Part shown: one piece after another, positions 1-6,223 of the stretch
Layout of the letters: each line of letters starts with the position of its first letter
Numbering within the stretch: position 1 is the first letter of the stretch
Origin: Promethearchaeota archaeon
GTDB taxonomy: Archaea; Asgardarchaeota; Lokiarchaeia; Sigynarchaeales; SOKP01
Reading direction: 5' to 3'
Length of the DNA: 8,801 nt
NCBI GenBank assembly: GCA_019057735.1
Contig: JAHLWV010000086.1
Coordinates: 1 to 8,801, forward strand
The notes under the pieces: generated by a model
Told to the model about the DNA's origin: nothing
The model's input: only the letters and a program-made list of their open reading frames with translations
Database searches by the model: none
Program-made: the position numbers and the translations under genes

Positions 1-2
1 AA

Positions 3-200
3 AGTAAGTCCAAATACATTGAGCTTGATTTTAATATAGAAAAAGCAGAAAATGCGGAAAAAAACGGCGATATATTCAATAGCATCAACTACTATCAGCA
101 CGCGTTAAAAATTCTCAATGAATTCAAGGTGTACAATGTCTTAGATCCCAGAATAAAAAAAATTAAAAAAAAAATCCAAAAACTCAGAGAAGAAATATAA
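3..200 (+). CDS. C-terminal fragment of a helical, TPR-like protein (5' end outside window)
   Basis: An open frame enters from the left edge and ends at TAA 198-200, leaving 65 residues. The visible part reads as a helix pair with TPR-like spacing: a run of Ala/Glu/Lys, then Asn-Gly-Asp, then a Tyr-Tyr-Gln-x-Ala-Leu helix (about residues 13-41 of the fragment). A strongly basic helical tail with several Lys-Lys pairs follows and would suit a coiled coil. No catalytic motif is visible. TPR-like modules usually mediate protein-protein contacts, so a scaffold role is possible, but the rest of the protein is not in view. It is followed by T-rich DNA and then, about 230 bp on, by a small GTPase gene on the same strand. 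Coding is well supported by the amphipathic pattern; the family call is tentative. Confidence 0.6.
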   Translation, partial: SKSKYIELDFNIEKAENAEKNGDIFNSINYYQHALKILNEFKVYNVLDPRIKKIKKKIQKLREEI

Positions 201-204
201 AATC

Positions 205-240
205 GGTTTTTGAAAGATTAGTTTTTATTTATTTTCATTT
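205..240 (+). terminator. T-rich terminator after the left-edge CDS
   Basis: Immediately after the stop codon at 198-200 there are two T5 runs (207-211 and 222-226) and further T-rich DNA up to about 240. Archaeal RNA polymerase terminates at U-rich tracts without needing a strong hairpin, and no strong hairpin is seen here. Confidence 0.4.
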
Positions 241-241
241 C

Positions 242-279
242 AAGGACTCCTTATAGATTTTATATAACTTTTTAAGGAC
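242..279. repeat. AAGGA palindrome and repeated AAGGAC upstream of the GTPase gene
   Basis: AAGGA-C-TCCTT (242-252) is a perfect 5-bp inverted repeat around one base. The sequence AAGGAC is found again at 274-279, followed by the TATA-like TATAAATA at about 281-288. The arrangement could be an operator plus a second, upstream promoter, but nothing in the sequence identifies a regulator. The rest of the 201-426 spacer holds only T-rich DNA, including a T8 run near 352-359, and no credible small gene. Confidence 0.25.
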
Positions 280-392
280 ATATAAATAAAGAGTACAACC
301 TATTCGACTTTTTTGTAAGATTCTATAGGGTGTGTGATAGTAAGAAATTTTTTTTACGTGCTAATATTGTACAATTTAGTTTCGTAAATTAC

Positions 393-400
393 TTTTTAAA
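393..400 (+). promoter_or_regulatory. TATA-like box of the short Ras/Rab-like GTPase gene
   Basis: TTTTTAAA at 393-400 lies about 27-34 bp upstream of ATG 427. With the usual archaeal TATA-to-start distance of 25-30 bp, transcription would begin close to that ATG, giving a leaderless or nearly leaderless mRNA. No Shine-Dalgarno motif is present in front of the ATG, which agrees with this. Confidence 0.45.
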
Positions 401-426
401 TTTTTACACAATAACCAGTGATTAAG

Positions 427-933
427 ATGAAAACAGTAAAAGTTATTGTTTCAGGGGATGGAGGAGTAGGAAAAACCTCATTTTTAAACCGACTCGTCCA
501 TGATAGCTTTTACGAGGATAATAAATTAACAAGAGGTGTTGATTTTTATTCGAAAAACATCAAGGTCAATGGAATTGAATTAAATTTTATAATGTGGGAT
601 TTTGCTGGTCAGGCTCAGTTTAAAACGCTTCTAAATGATTTTGTTGCCGGTTCTATCGCAGCTGTTATCCTTTTTGACCTAACTCGTATTAATACCATTG
701 AAGATGTGTACGATTGGATAAAAACTTTAGAGCCTTTTGGAAACCTTCCTATATTATTAATAGGAACAAAAAACGATCTTATTGTGCCATCTGATACTCA
801 AGCGATAGATAATTACATCCTTGATATTGTAAATGAATACGAAAATATTATTACATATCTTAAAATATCTTCAAAAACTGGAGAAAACATAAAAAACGCT
901 TTTGAAATTTTAATTGGAAGTCTATGCCTTTAA
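427..933 (+). CDS. Ras/Rab-like small GTPase, single domain
   Basis: This is a complete Ras-superfamily G domain of 168 residues, about the minimum size for the family. Numbered from the ATG, the P-loop GDGGVGKT is at 10-17, the switch I Thr lies in TRGVDF at about 35-40, switch II is WDFAGQAQF at 57-65, the guanine-specificity motif is TKND at 114-117, and SSKTG at 148-152 is the G5 loop. The Gln equivalent to Ras Gln61 is kept, but the usual DTAGQE reads DFAGQA, so the Thr before Ala and the Glu after Gln are both replaced. There is no hypervariable tail and no CAAX, CC or CXC prenylation motif; the protein ends Cys-Leu. It is therefore probably cytosolic or membrane-recruited through partners. 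A GTG at 418 would add three residues, but the TATA box at 393-400 would place the transcript start at or past that codon, so ATG 427 is preferred. Target and regulators are unknown. Confidence 0.9.
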   Translation: MKTVKVIVSGDGGVGKTSFLNRLVHDSFYEDNKLTRGVDFYSKNIKVNGIELNFIMWDFAGQAQFKTLLNDFVAGSIAAVILFDLTRINTIEDVYDWIKTLEPFGNLPILLIGTKNDLIVPSDTQAIDNYILDIVNEYENIITYLKISSKTGENIKNAFEILIGSLCL

Positions 934-954
934 TTGGATGTAAACATTTCCAAT
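933..954. terminator. Possible hairpin between the convergent GTPase and aminotransferase genes
   Basis: The convergent genes are separated by only 23 bp. ATTGG (933-937) pairs with CCAAT (950-954), and ATGT/ACAT inside can extend the stem imperfectly with a two-base bulge. It could act as a weak two-way transcription barrier, but it lacks a proper T tract. Confidence 0.25.
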
Positions 955-956
955 AT

Positions 957-1982
957 CTAAATTTTCTCAACCCATCCAAATTCGTCGTCTATATCCAAAC
1001 GTTGAATGCCGATGAGCGTCTCGTAAACCTTTCGAGTAATTTCTCCCGGTTCCCCTTCACTAAAAATTCGTTTTTTCTCCTCGAGAACAACCGATTTAAT
1101 AGGAGTAATAACAGCAGCAGTTCCCGAGCAAAAAGCTTCGGTGCAAGATAATTCAAAAAGCTCTTTGTAAGAAATGTCTCTTTCCTCTGTTTTCATTCCA
1201 ATTTTTTTTGAAGCAAGTTCTAAAATCGATTTTCGTGTGATTCCAGGCAAAATTGTGCCAGCGGTCTTCGGTGTTACTAAGACTCCGTCAATTACAGCAA
1301 AGAAGTTCGCAGCTCCAACCTCATCAATATATTCTTTATGAACGGCATCCAAAAAAATAACCTGCGCAAAGCCTCTTTTCTTAGCTTCTTTGGCGGGTAG
1401 CATAGAACCTGCGTAATTACAACACGTTTTACTCGAGCCCGTTCCGCCTGGAGCCGCTCTTGTGTATTTCTTCGTGATTTCTAAATCTATACCTTGAAAC
1501 CCTTCTGGAAAATAGGGTCCTACCGGAACGGTAAAGATTATCATTTTATATTCACTAGCGGGTTTTACTCCAACTGTAGGACCAGTTCCAATCATTAATG
1601 GGCGAATGTAAAGAGCGCCACCACTATCATAAGGTGGTACATAATCCTCATTAGCCTTCACTACTTTTTTTACGGCAGAAACAAAGTTATTTATGTTATA
1701 ATTGGGCATGAGCAATCTACTCCCACTATCGTTGAATCGCTTTGCGTTCTCCTCTGGTCTAAACAGAACGTGATCGCCCTTTTTAGTTTTTAATGCTTTC
1801 AAACCTTCGAAAATTCCTTGCCCATAGTTTAGTATGCACGATGCAGGTGAAATCTCGAAGTTACCGAACGGTACTAACGTACCTTCGTCCCAACTACCGT
1901 CTCTGTAATTTGATACAAACATAGTCTTCGTTTCAATAAATTCGAACCCTAGAGCGTAGTAATTTATATCTTTAGCATCCAT
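957..1982 (-). CDS. ilvE: Branched-chain amino acid aminotransferase (fold-type IV PLP enzyme)
   Basis: This PLP enzyme transfers the amino group between leucine, isoleucine or valine and 2-oxoglutarate, the last step of branched-chain amino acid synthesis and the first of breakdown. At 341 residues it matches the longer class of the family (bacterial type II and eukaryotic enzymes) rather than the roughly 300-residue E. coli type. Landmarks are NYGQGIFEGLKA at 52-63, FRPEENAKR at 74-82, YIRPLMIGTGP at 125-135, the Schiff-base Lys185 in SSKTCCNYAGS, the cofactor-binding Glu221 in DEVGAANFF, and CSGTAAVITPI at 285-295. An oddity is Cys187-Cys188 where the family commonly has Gly-Gly or Ala-Ala beside the catalytic Lys. 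A TAG codon lies in frame five codons upstream, so ATG 1982 is the only reasonable start. Besides amino acid metabolism it can supply 2-oxoisovalerate, the substrate of PanB encoded 1.3 kb away. Confidence 0.93.
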   Translation of the reverse strand: MDAKDINYYALGFEFIETKTMFVSNYRDGSWDEGTLVPFGNFEISPASCILNYGQGIFEGLKALKTKKGDHVLFRPEENAKRFNDSGSRLLMPNYNINNFVSAVKKVVKANEDYVPPYDSGGALYIRPLMIGTGPTVGVKPASEYKMIIFTVPVGPYFPEGFQGIDLEITKKYTRAAPGGTGSSKTCCNYAGSMLPAKEAKKRGFAQVIFLDAVHKEYIDEVGAANFFAVIDGVLVTPKTAGTILPGITRKSILELASKKIGMKTEERDISYKELFELSCTEAFCSGTAAVITPIKSVVLEEKKRIFSEGEPGEITRKVYETLIGIQRLDIDDEFGWVEKI

Positions 1983-2031
1983 AAATATCTTATCCTAGTT
2001 AATTTTATTAGAATTATTTAATGATTTGTTT

Positions 2032-2040
2032 CTTAAATAA
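2032..2040 (-). promoter_or_regulatory. TATA-like box of the aminotransferase gene
   Basis: Read on the minus strand, TTATTTAAG occurs about 50 bp upstream of the start codon, implying a leader of roughly 25 nt. The same strand has a purine stretch (GGATAAG) shortly before the ATG, a weak candidate ribosome-binding site. The box and its flank, TTATTTAAGAAAC, resemble those in front of panB and the decarboxylase gene. Confidence 0.4.
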
Positions 2041-2127
2041 TCTTATTGATAAAACTTGATCGTCCTTATTTGTTGTTATTTGCGAAAAAATCTAAAAAAT
2101 CAATAAAAATAAATAAATAAAACGAGA

Positions 2128-2137
2128 TTTATAAATT
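2128..2137 (+). promoter_or_regulatory. TATA-like box of the Arf/Rag-like GTPase gene
   Basis: TTTATAAATT lies about 50 bp upstream of ATG 2184, predicting a start of transcription near 2158-2162. A small palindrome, TATCT-TCG-AGATA (2150-2162), falls at that predicted start and could be an operator or a 5' hairpin. The 1983-2183 spacer is otherwise AT-rich and serves two divergent genes. Confidence 0.45.
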
Positions 2138-2183
2138 AATTTTAAATAATATCTTCGAGATAATGGTAATTCTCTAATTAATA

Positions 2184-3128
2184 ATGACAACTAATCCTCA
2201 CCAATCAAAGGAATTTAAACTTGTTTTTGCGGGGCTAGATAATGCCGGTAAAACGAGCGCGTTGATAGCTCTTAGGCAGAAATACAACTTTTATGAGCGA
2301 GTTAAAAACCTAAAGCCAACAATTAAAATCGATTACAGTTCTTTTAAATTCCTTAATACCTATCGAATTAATCTTTGGGATATGGGTGGGCAAAAAAAGT
2401 TTAGAAAAATCTATTTAACTAATCCTGTATATTTTTATGAAACAGATTACATTTATTACCTAATTGACATTCAAGATGAGCTTAAATTTGAAGAATCGGT
2501 GGAATATCTCCACGAGTTATTAGATGTCTATAGGGATCTTAATTATGCAAACGAAGTAATAATTTGTTTCAATAAATTCGATCCAAAGTTTAAGAACGAC
2601 GAAGATTATTTAGATCGAGCCAAAATGATAAATAATCTAATATTGGCGCAAAATAACGATATCAAATTTAAATTCTTTAACACCTCTCTTTATGATATTT
2701 CGTCGATCTCTCAAGCAATATCTTACTCACTAAATACCGTGTTGCATTTAAAAGAAATCAGCGCAGTTCTAAACAGATTCGTCAACAAATATCGTTGTAG
2801 TTACGCAATACTCTATACTGACACGGGTCTAATAATCTCAGATCATTACATGGAAGCTATGGATACCCGGGAGTTCGAAGAGAAAATAAGTAATAAACTT
2901 AACGATGATCTTGAGTTTTTTCAGAGGATTAAAGACGAAAAAGTAGACATAAGCGATCGCACGGTATTTTCTAACGCTAAAACCTATTACGTACGAAAAT
3001 TTTTAGTAGAAATTAAGAATGTAGAAAATGTATTCTACGTAGGAATAAGCACTCCTCATAATAATTTTAGTGCAATAAAGAATGAATTAAACGATTTTCA
3101 GAGCGTATTACTAAGAAATCTAGTCTGA
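2184..3128 (+). CDS. Arf/Rag-like GTPase with C-terminal roadblock-like domain
   Basis: A 314-residue two-part protein. Residues 10-190 form a G domain of the Arf/Rag branch: P-loop GLDNAGKT (17-24, the Arf-type form), switch I Thr46 in KPTIKID, switch II WDMGGQ (65-70, the GGQ form shared by Arf and Rag), NKFD (130-133) and the G5 loop TSLYD (167-171). The last is close to the TSI[WY]D motif of eukaryotic Rag/Gtr GTPases, and is followed by a helix as in Rags. Residues about 192-314 form a second domain starting with a helix and then AILYTDTGLIISD (208-220), the strand-turn-strand pattern of roadblock/LC7 domains. Rag proteins also carry a C-terminal roadblock domain, used for dimerisation. 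No membrane-anchoring helix or lipid site is seen. The only upstream in-frame ATG (2163) is closed by TAA after four codons, so 2184 is the start. The G domain is certain; the C-terminal fold is assigned by pattern only and could be longin-like. Confidence 0.88.
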   Translation: MTTNPHQSKEFKLVFAGLDNAGKTSALIALRQKYNFYERVKNLKPTIKIDYSSFKFLNTYRINLWDMGGQKKFRKIYLTNPVYFYETDYIYYLIDIQDELKFEESVEYLHELLDVYRDLNYANEVIICFNKFDPKFKNDEDYLDRAKMINNLILAQNNDIKFKFFNTSLYDISSISQAISYSLNTVLHLKEISAVLNRFVNKYRCSYAILYTDTGLIISDHYMEAMDTREFEEKISNKLNDDLEFFQRIKDEKVDISDRTVFSNAKTYYVRKFLVEIKNVENVFYVGISTPHNNFSAIKNELNDFQSVLLRNLV

Positions 3129-3179
3129 AAACGATGGAGAATAGATATCGTGACATTCGTTTTCAAAAAAGAAAACGAG
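3126..3179. repeat. Overlapping inverted repeats forming two alternative hairpins
   Basis: TGAAAACGA (3126-3134, including the GTPase stop codon) is exactly complementary to TCGTTTTCA (3157-3165). The same middle arm, TCGTTTTC (3157-3164), is also exactly complementary to GAAAACGA (3171-3178) across an A6 loop. The two hairpins cannot form together. A T5 run follows at 3193-3197. The element could be a terminator for the GTPase transcript or an attenuator-like switch. Confidence 0.45.
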
Positions 3180-3234
3180 CGTTAGGAAAAGATTTTTAAG
3201 GGGGAATATTGTTTTTACAACTGAGAAAGAAAGG

Positions 3235-3244
3235 TTTATTTAAA
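3235..3244 (+). promoter_or_regulatory. TATA-like box of panB
   Basis: TTTATTTAAA, preceded by a purine-rich GAAAGAAAGG stretch that could be a TFB recognition element, lies about 45 bp before ATG 3285. Transcription would begin near 3265-3270. A GAGGT at 3263-3267 is too far from the start codon (17 nt) to be a normal ribosome-binding site and may even be upstream of the transcript. Confidence 0.45.
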
Positions 3245-3284
3245 CAAACAAAACATTTTTCTGAGGTATGGTGTTACTTTTTAT

Positions 3285-4172
3285 ATGGCTTTACAAAAAA
3301 TGACTGCTCAAAAAATAATTGAGAAGAAAAAAAAAGGAGAAAAAATAGTAACCATCACTTCTTACGACTATTCGTTTGCTAAGATCGTTGACGAATGTGG
3401 AATTGATTTAATTTTAGTAGGCGATTCTCTTTCTATGGTTATTCTTGGGTATAAAAATACATTGGCAGTTACAATGGAAGAAATGATTCACCATACAAAA
3501 GCAGTGTCTCGTGGAGTTTCAAATGCCATGATAGTTGCGGACATGCCATTTTTATCTTATAAAATCAATATTCAAGAAGCTGTTAGGAATGCTGGAAGAT
3601 TCATTCAGGAATGTGGAGCTGAAGCTGTGAAAGTTGAGGGGGGCATGAAAATTTGTCCCACAATAGAAGCCATGATAGATGCTGATATTCAAGTCATGGG
3701 GCATATAGGACTTACTCCTCAAGCAATATATGAGTTTGGAGGATTTTTAGTTCAAGGGAAAACAATAGAAGCCGCAAAAAAGCTGATTTTAGACGCAAGA
3801 AGCCTAGAAAAATCAGGCGTGTTTTCAATTGTTTTGGAAAGCATTCCTTGGCAAATAGCAAAATTAATTACTAAATCGATTGACATTCCAACTATAGGAA
3901 TTGGAGCTGGTTCTTACTGTGACGGTCAAATTTTAGTTATTAACGATATGTTAGGGCTTTTTACCGACTTCAAACCTAAATTTATTAAATATTTTGGAGA
4001 TGTGGGAAAATCCATCCGAAACGCATTGTTTGATTATAAAAACGAAGTAGAAAAAGGTTTTTATCCCGATAGAGAGCACTCATACGAATTTCCACATGAA
4101 TCGTTAGAACAAATTAACGATTGGTTTGAAAACCTTGATATCGAAGAAGAGACTAACAAGAGATACCTATAA
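3285..4172 (+). CDS. panB: 3-methyl-2-oxobutanoate hydroxymethyltransferase (ketopantoate synthesis)
   Basis: PanB transfers a hydroxymethyl group from a methylene-folate (or methylene-tetrahydromethanopterin) to 2-oxoisovalerate, giving ketopantoate for pantothenate and CoA. The 295-residue protein covers the whole TIM-barrel family. Visible landmarks are TSYDYSFAKI (25-34), the metal-binding Asp47 in LVGDSLSM, Asp86 in VADMPF, Lys116 and Glu118 in AVKVEGG, MGHIGLTPQ (138-146), the catalytic Glu185 in VLESIPW, and IGIGAGSYCDGQILV (204-218). By alignment from memory these correspond to E. coli Asp45, Asp84, Lys112, Glu114 and Glu181. The C-terminus past residue 265 is acidic and variable. A second ATG at 3300 (MTAQK) would also give a full-length enzyme, so the start is uncertain by five residues. 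It has its own promoter and the next + strand gene is 275 bp away. Confidence 0.95.
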   Translation: MALQKMTAQKIIEKKKKGEKIVTITSYDYSFAKIVDECGIDLILVGDSLSMVILGYKNTLAVTMEEMIHHTKAVSRGVSNAMIVADMPFLSYKINIQEAVRNAGRFIQECGAEAVKVEGGMKICPTIEAMIDADIQVMGHIGLTPQAIYEFGGFLVQGKTIEAAKKLILDARSLEKSGVFSIVLESIPWQIAKLITKSIDIPTIGIGAGSYCDGQILVINDMLGLFTDFKPKFIKYFGDVGKSIRNALFDYKNEVEKGFYPDREHSYEFPHESLEQINDWFENLDIEEETNKRYL

Positions 4173-4215
4173 TACCATAACTTCCAGCTAATATAAAAAA
4201 TCTCCGTTGAAATCG

Positions 4216-4221
4216 TTTTTT
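4216..4221 (+). terminator. T-tract terminator of panB
   Basis: A run of six T follows the panB stop codon by about 45 bp with only weak secondary structure before it, as is common for archaeal transcription ends. Confidence 0.35.
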
Positions 4222-4398
4222 AAAAGAGCATTATAAATTTATAAATATTTAATAAAAGTAGAAGATTCGAAAATTCTCTTAAAAAGTGCCATACAACCAC
4301 AGTTGCCCACACATAATATAGAAAATAAGAAGTATTATATCCAAAAGTATAATTAAATAAATTTTTATTAATAATAATAATATAAGAACTTTGATTAG

Positions 4399-4408
4399 TA
4401 TATAAATT
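4399..4408 (+). promoter_or_regulatory. TATA-like box of the long-tailed GTPase gene, flanked by ATTAG/CTAAT
   Basis: TATATAAATT lies about 45 bp before ATG 4448. It is bracketed by ATTAG (4394-4398) and CTAAT (4410-4414), a 5-bp inverted repeat that could let a repressor cover the box. A GGAAG at 4436-4440, seven bases before the ATG, is a plausible weak ribosome-binding site. Confidence 0.45.
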
Positions 4409-4447
4409 TCTAATACAAAAACCGAATAAAGTAATGGAAGAATTGAA

Positions 4448-6223
4448 ATGGTTGAAGAATACGATTATCTTTTTAAATCTATTGTGGTAGGGGATGGTGG
4501 TGTCGGTAAAACCGCACTTACACTCCGATTTTCGAAAGGCTTTTTTACTGAAGATTACAAAATGACGATCGGTGTTGATTTCCACGTAAAAACGATCTCA
4601 ATTGACACTCTTGAAGGTCCGATAAAATGTAAACTCCAACTCTGGGATACCGGTGGTCAAGAACGATTTAGTTCTATCAGACCTATGTATTATAGAGGAT
4701 CACTCGGTACAATCCTCGTCTTCGATCTTACGAATTCCGCAAGTTTTGAACATTTACCACAGTGGATTGAAGAAGTTAGGGCTAATATAAAATCTGATAT
4801 ACCTGTATTACTGATTGGCAATAAAAGCGATTTAACAGACCAAAGAGCTGTTTCACTTGAAGAAATTAACAATTTTACTGGAGATTTCAACTTATATTAT
4901 ATGGAGACGTCTGCTAAAACGGGTGACGGCGTCGGAGATTGCTTCTACATTCTTGCTTGCTTGATGATAGGACAAGGAGTTCCTGACCAATTAATCGATA
5001 GCACAACCGTTTTCGCTCCAGGACAGATTATTATAGGAAGTGAACCCATCGAAAAGCCAGAAGTTCAACCTACAATACCTCAAGAAGCGTTTTCAGCACC
5101 ACCAGTTCCGGAACCTGTCGCAATTAACACCCAACAAGAACCCACACAATTTGAACCTGAACCCGAACTTGAATATGAGGCACCTCCAGTACCAGAACCA
5201 AAAATAACGTACCCTAAAGAACCCACACAATTTGAACCAGAACCCGAGCTTGAATACGAAGCTCCCCCAGTACCAGAACCTGCTTCTGTGGTTCAACCTC
5301 AAGCTGATCCAGAAATTTTTACGCCCGAACCAACAGACATAGAATTTAAAACGCCTGATCAGATCATAGCTGAGAAATCTCAGCCATCAGAACAAGATAG
5401 CGAAACTTATAAACCAAAAACTGTACCGTTTACATCAAATGTTCCAATCCCGGCACCTACTCCTAAAGAATTTCAAACACCACAAAAAGAAAAACCCCCG
5501 GAGAGTTCTTCTATCCAAACTCCATTCCGCGTCACGAAAAGAGAAGATCCACCCAAACCACGACCGGCATCTATGACATTTGAACCAACCCCTCAACCAC
5601 AACAAGAAATAGCCGTTGAGCCGCCATTATTTCAAGACTCCGCTTCCCAACCTGCATCTTCTGAATCGTTAGTCGACTATATGCCCCAAACAATGATATC
5701 TAAAAAAGAAATGAAAAAACTAGCTAAAGAAAAAAAGAAACAGGATAAAGAAAAGGCAAAAATCGAAAAAGAAAAGAAAATTTCTGAAAAACGAGATAAA
5801 CAAGGGGATCTATTTGAAGCGATGAAGACTTCAAAAAAAAGTAAAAAACAAAAAAATGCTGATGATGACGGTGTGATACCCAAACAGATGACACCTCAAG
5901 TACCACCGAGTTCCGAACCCAGCTCATTGTTCCAGACTTTAACTCAAAGAACGGAAGCAATTCCAGCGGAAAGTAGCGCATCCTTCGTTCCCTTTGCCGC
6001 TACAAAAAGCGTTGACGAAGAAGAGAAATCTAAATTACGAATAATTCCTAACGTAGCAGATATAGATAGCAATTTCACATCGTTCACAACAATTACATCC
6101 TCTCATTCAGTTCAAGAAGAAAATGAAAAAGAGAAGAAAAAAGATCTCCTAATTTGCAAACAATGCGGAACAATGTTATCTTCCGATTACGCTTATTGTA
6201 ATAAATGCGGTAATAAACTCTAA
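4448..6223 (+). CDS. Rab-like GTPase with long disordered Pro/Glu-rich tail, Lys/Glu helix and C-terminal zinc ribbon
   Basis: Residues 1-177 are a Rab-like G domain: P-loop GDGGVGKT (15-22), switch I TIGVDF (40-45), switch II WDTGGQERF (66-74), the Rab-typical YYRG (81-84), NKSD (125-128) and ETSAK (153-157). All catalytic and guanine-binding positions are intact, but the usual Ala of DTAGQE is Gly, as in Arf and Rag proteins. Residues about 198-410 are low-complexity and rich in Pro, Glu and Gln, with an internal duplication at 231-278. Residues about 418-470 are a Lys/Glu-rich segment likely to form a charged helix or coiled coil. After a second flexible part, Cys570, Cys573, Cys584 and Cys587 form a C-x2-C-x10-C-x2-C zinc ribbon ending five... 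residues from the C-terminus region (last residues CGNKL). There is no prenylation motif, so the tail and ribbon, not a lipid, presumably direct localisation or partner choice. At 591 residues it is about three times the length of a normal Rab. It converges on another zinc-ribbon gene 36 bp away. Confidence 0.9.
   Translation: MVEEYDYLFKSIVVGDGGVGKTALTLRFSKGFFTEDYKMTIGVDFHVKTISIDTLEGPIKCKLQLWDTGGQERFSSIRPMYYRGSLGTILVFDLTNSASFEHLPQWIEEVRANIKSDIPVLLIGNKSDLTDQRAVSLEEINNFTGDFNLYYMETSAKTGDGVGDCFYILACLMIGQGVPDQLIDSTTVFAPGQIIIGSEPIEKPEVQPTIPQEAFSAPPVPEPVAINTQQEPTQFEPEPELEYEAPPVPEPKITYPKEPTQFEPEPELEYEAPPVPEPASVVQPQADPEIFTPEPTDIEFKTPDQIIAEKSQPSEQDSETYKPKTVPFTSNVPIPAPTPKEFQTPQKEKPPESSSIQTPFRVTKREDPPKPRPASMTFEPTPQPQQEIAVEPPLFQDSASQPASSESLVDYMPQTMISKKEMKKLAKEKKKQDKEKAKIEKEKKISEKRDKQGDLFEAMKTSKKSKKQKNADDDGVIPKQMTPQVPPSSEPSSLFQTLTQRTEAIPAESSASFVPFAATKSVDEEEKSKLRIIPNVADIDSNFTSFTTITSSHSVQEENEKEKKKDLLICKQCGTMLSSDYAYCNKCGNKL
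5138..5281 (+). repeat. Duplicated 63-bp coding repeat in the GTPase tail
   Basis: Two 63-bp copies (5138-5200 and 5219-5281) separated by 18 bp encode the same 21 residues, beginning EPTQFEPEPE and ending APPVPEP. They differ at seven bases by my count, all at third codon positions and all silent. A third, partial match (APPVPEP, residues 217-223) lies just upstream. Confidence 0.85.

Larger units (their letters stand above)
4173..4447 (+). other. AT-rich intergenic region between panB and the long-tailed GTPase gene
   Basis: After panB there is a T6 run (4216-4221) that probably ends its transcript. The rest is very AT-rich, with a palindromic ATAAATTTAT at 4233-4242. A short less AT-rich stretch at about 4286-4313 holds CAAC-CACA-GTTG flanked by GTG/CAC, which read on the minus strand is followed by T5. 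No tRNA, no convincing small gene and no box C/D motifs were seen. Confidence 0.4.

Noticed and set aside
330..425. Short GTG-started frame before the first GTPase
   Set aside because: Only about 30 codons, hydrophobic from T-rich DNA, no ribosome-binding site, and it overlaps the GTPase promoter.
924..1151. Open frame on the + strand opposite the aminotransferase end
   Set aside because: It lies antisense to a well-supported enzyme gene and its product has no recognisable motif; a shadow frame.
2163..2177. In-frame ATG upstream of the Arf/Rag-like GTPase
   Set aside because: It is closed by TAA after four codons, so it cannot extend the protein; a functional leader peptide cannot be supported.
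4286..4313. Less AT-rich patch with a small hairpin, considered as a small RNA or minus-strand terminator
   Set aside because: The stem is only four base pairs with a weak outer pairing, there is no upstream minus-strand gene to terminate, and no box C/D or other RNA motif is present.
4220..4585. A 121-codon minus-strand frame across the intergenic region and the P-loop of the long-tailed GTPase
   Set aside because: It overlaps the GTPase start in antisense, has biased Phe/Tyr/Ile/Asn composition typical of translated AT-rich spacer, and resembles no protein.
5045..5680. Pro-rich tail considered as a polyproline ligand for Asgard profilin
   Set aside because: Prolines are interspersed with Glu, Val and Gln and never form long runs, so the classic profilin-binding pattern is absent; another ligand remains possible.
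5093..5981. Several Phe/Trp-rich minus-strand frames opposite the GTPase tail
   Set aside because: They are the antisense reading of Pro/Glu- and Lys-rich codons and are low complexity by construction.
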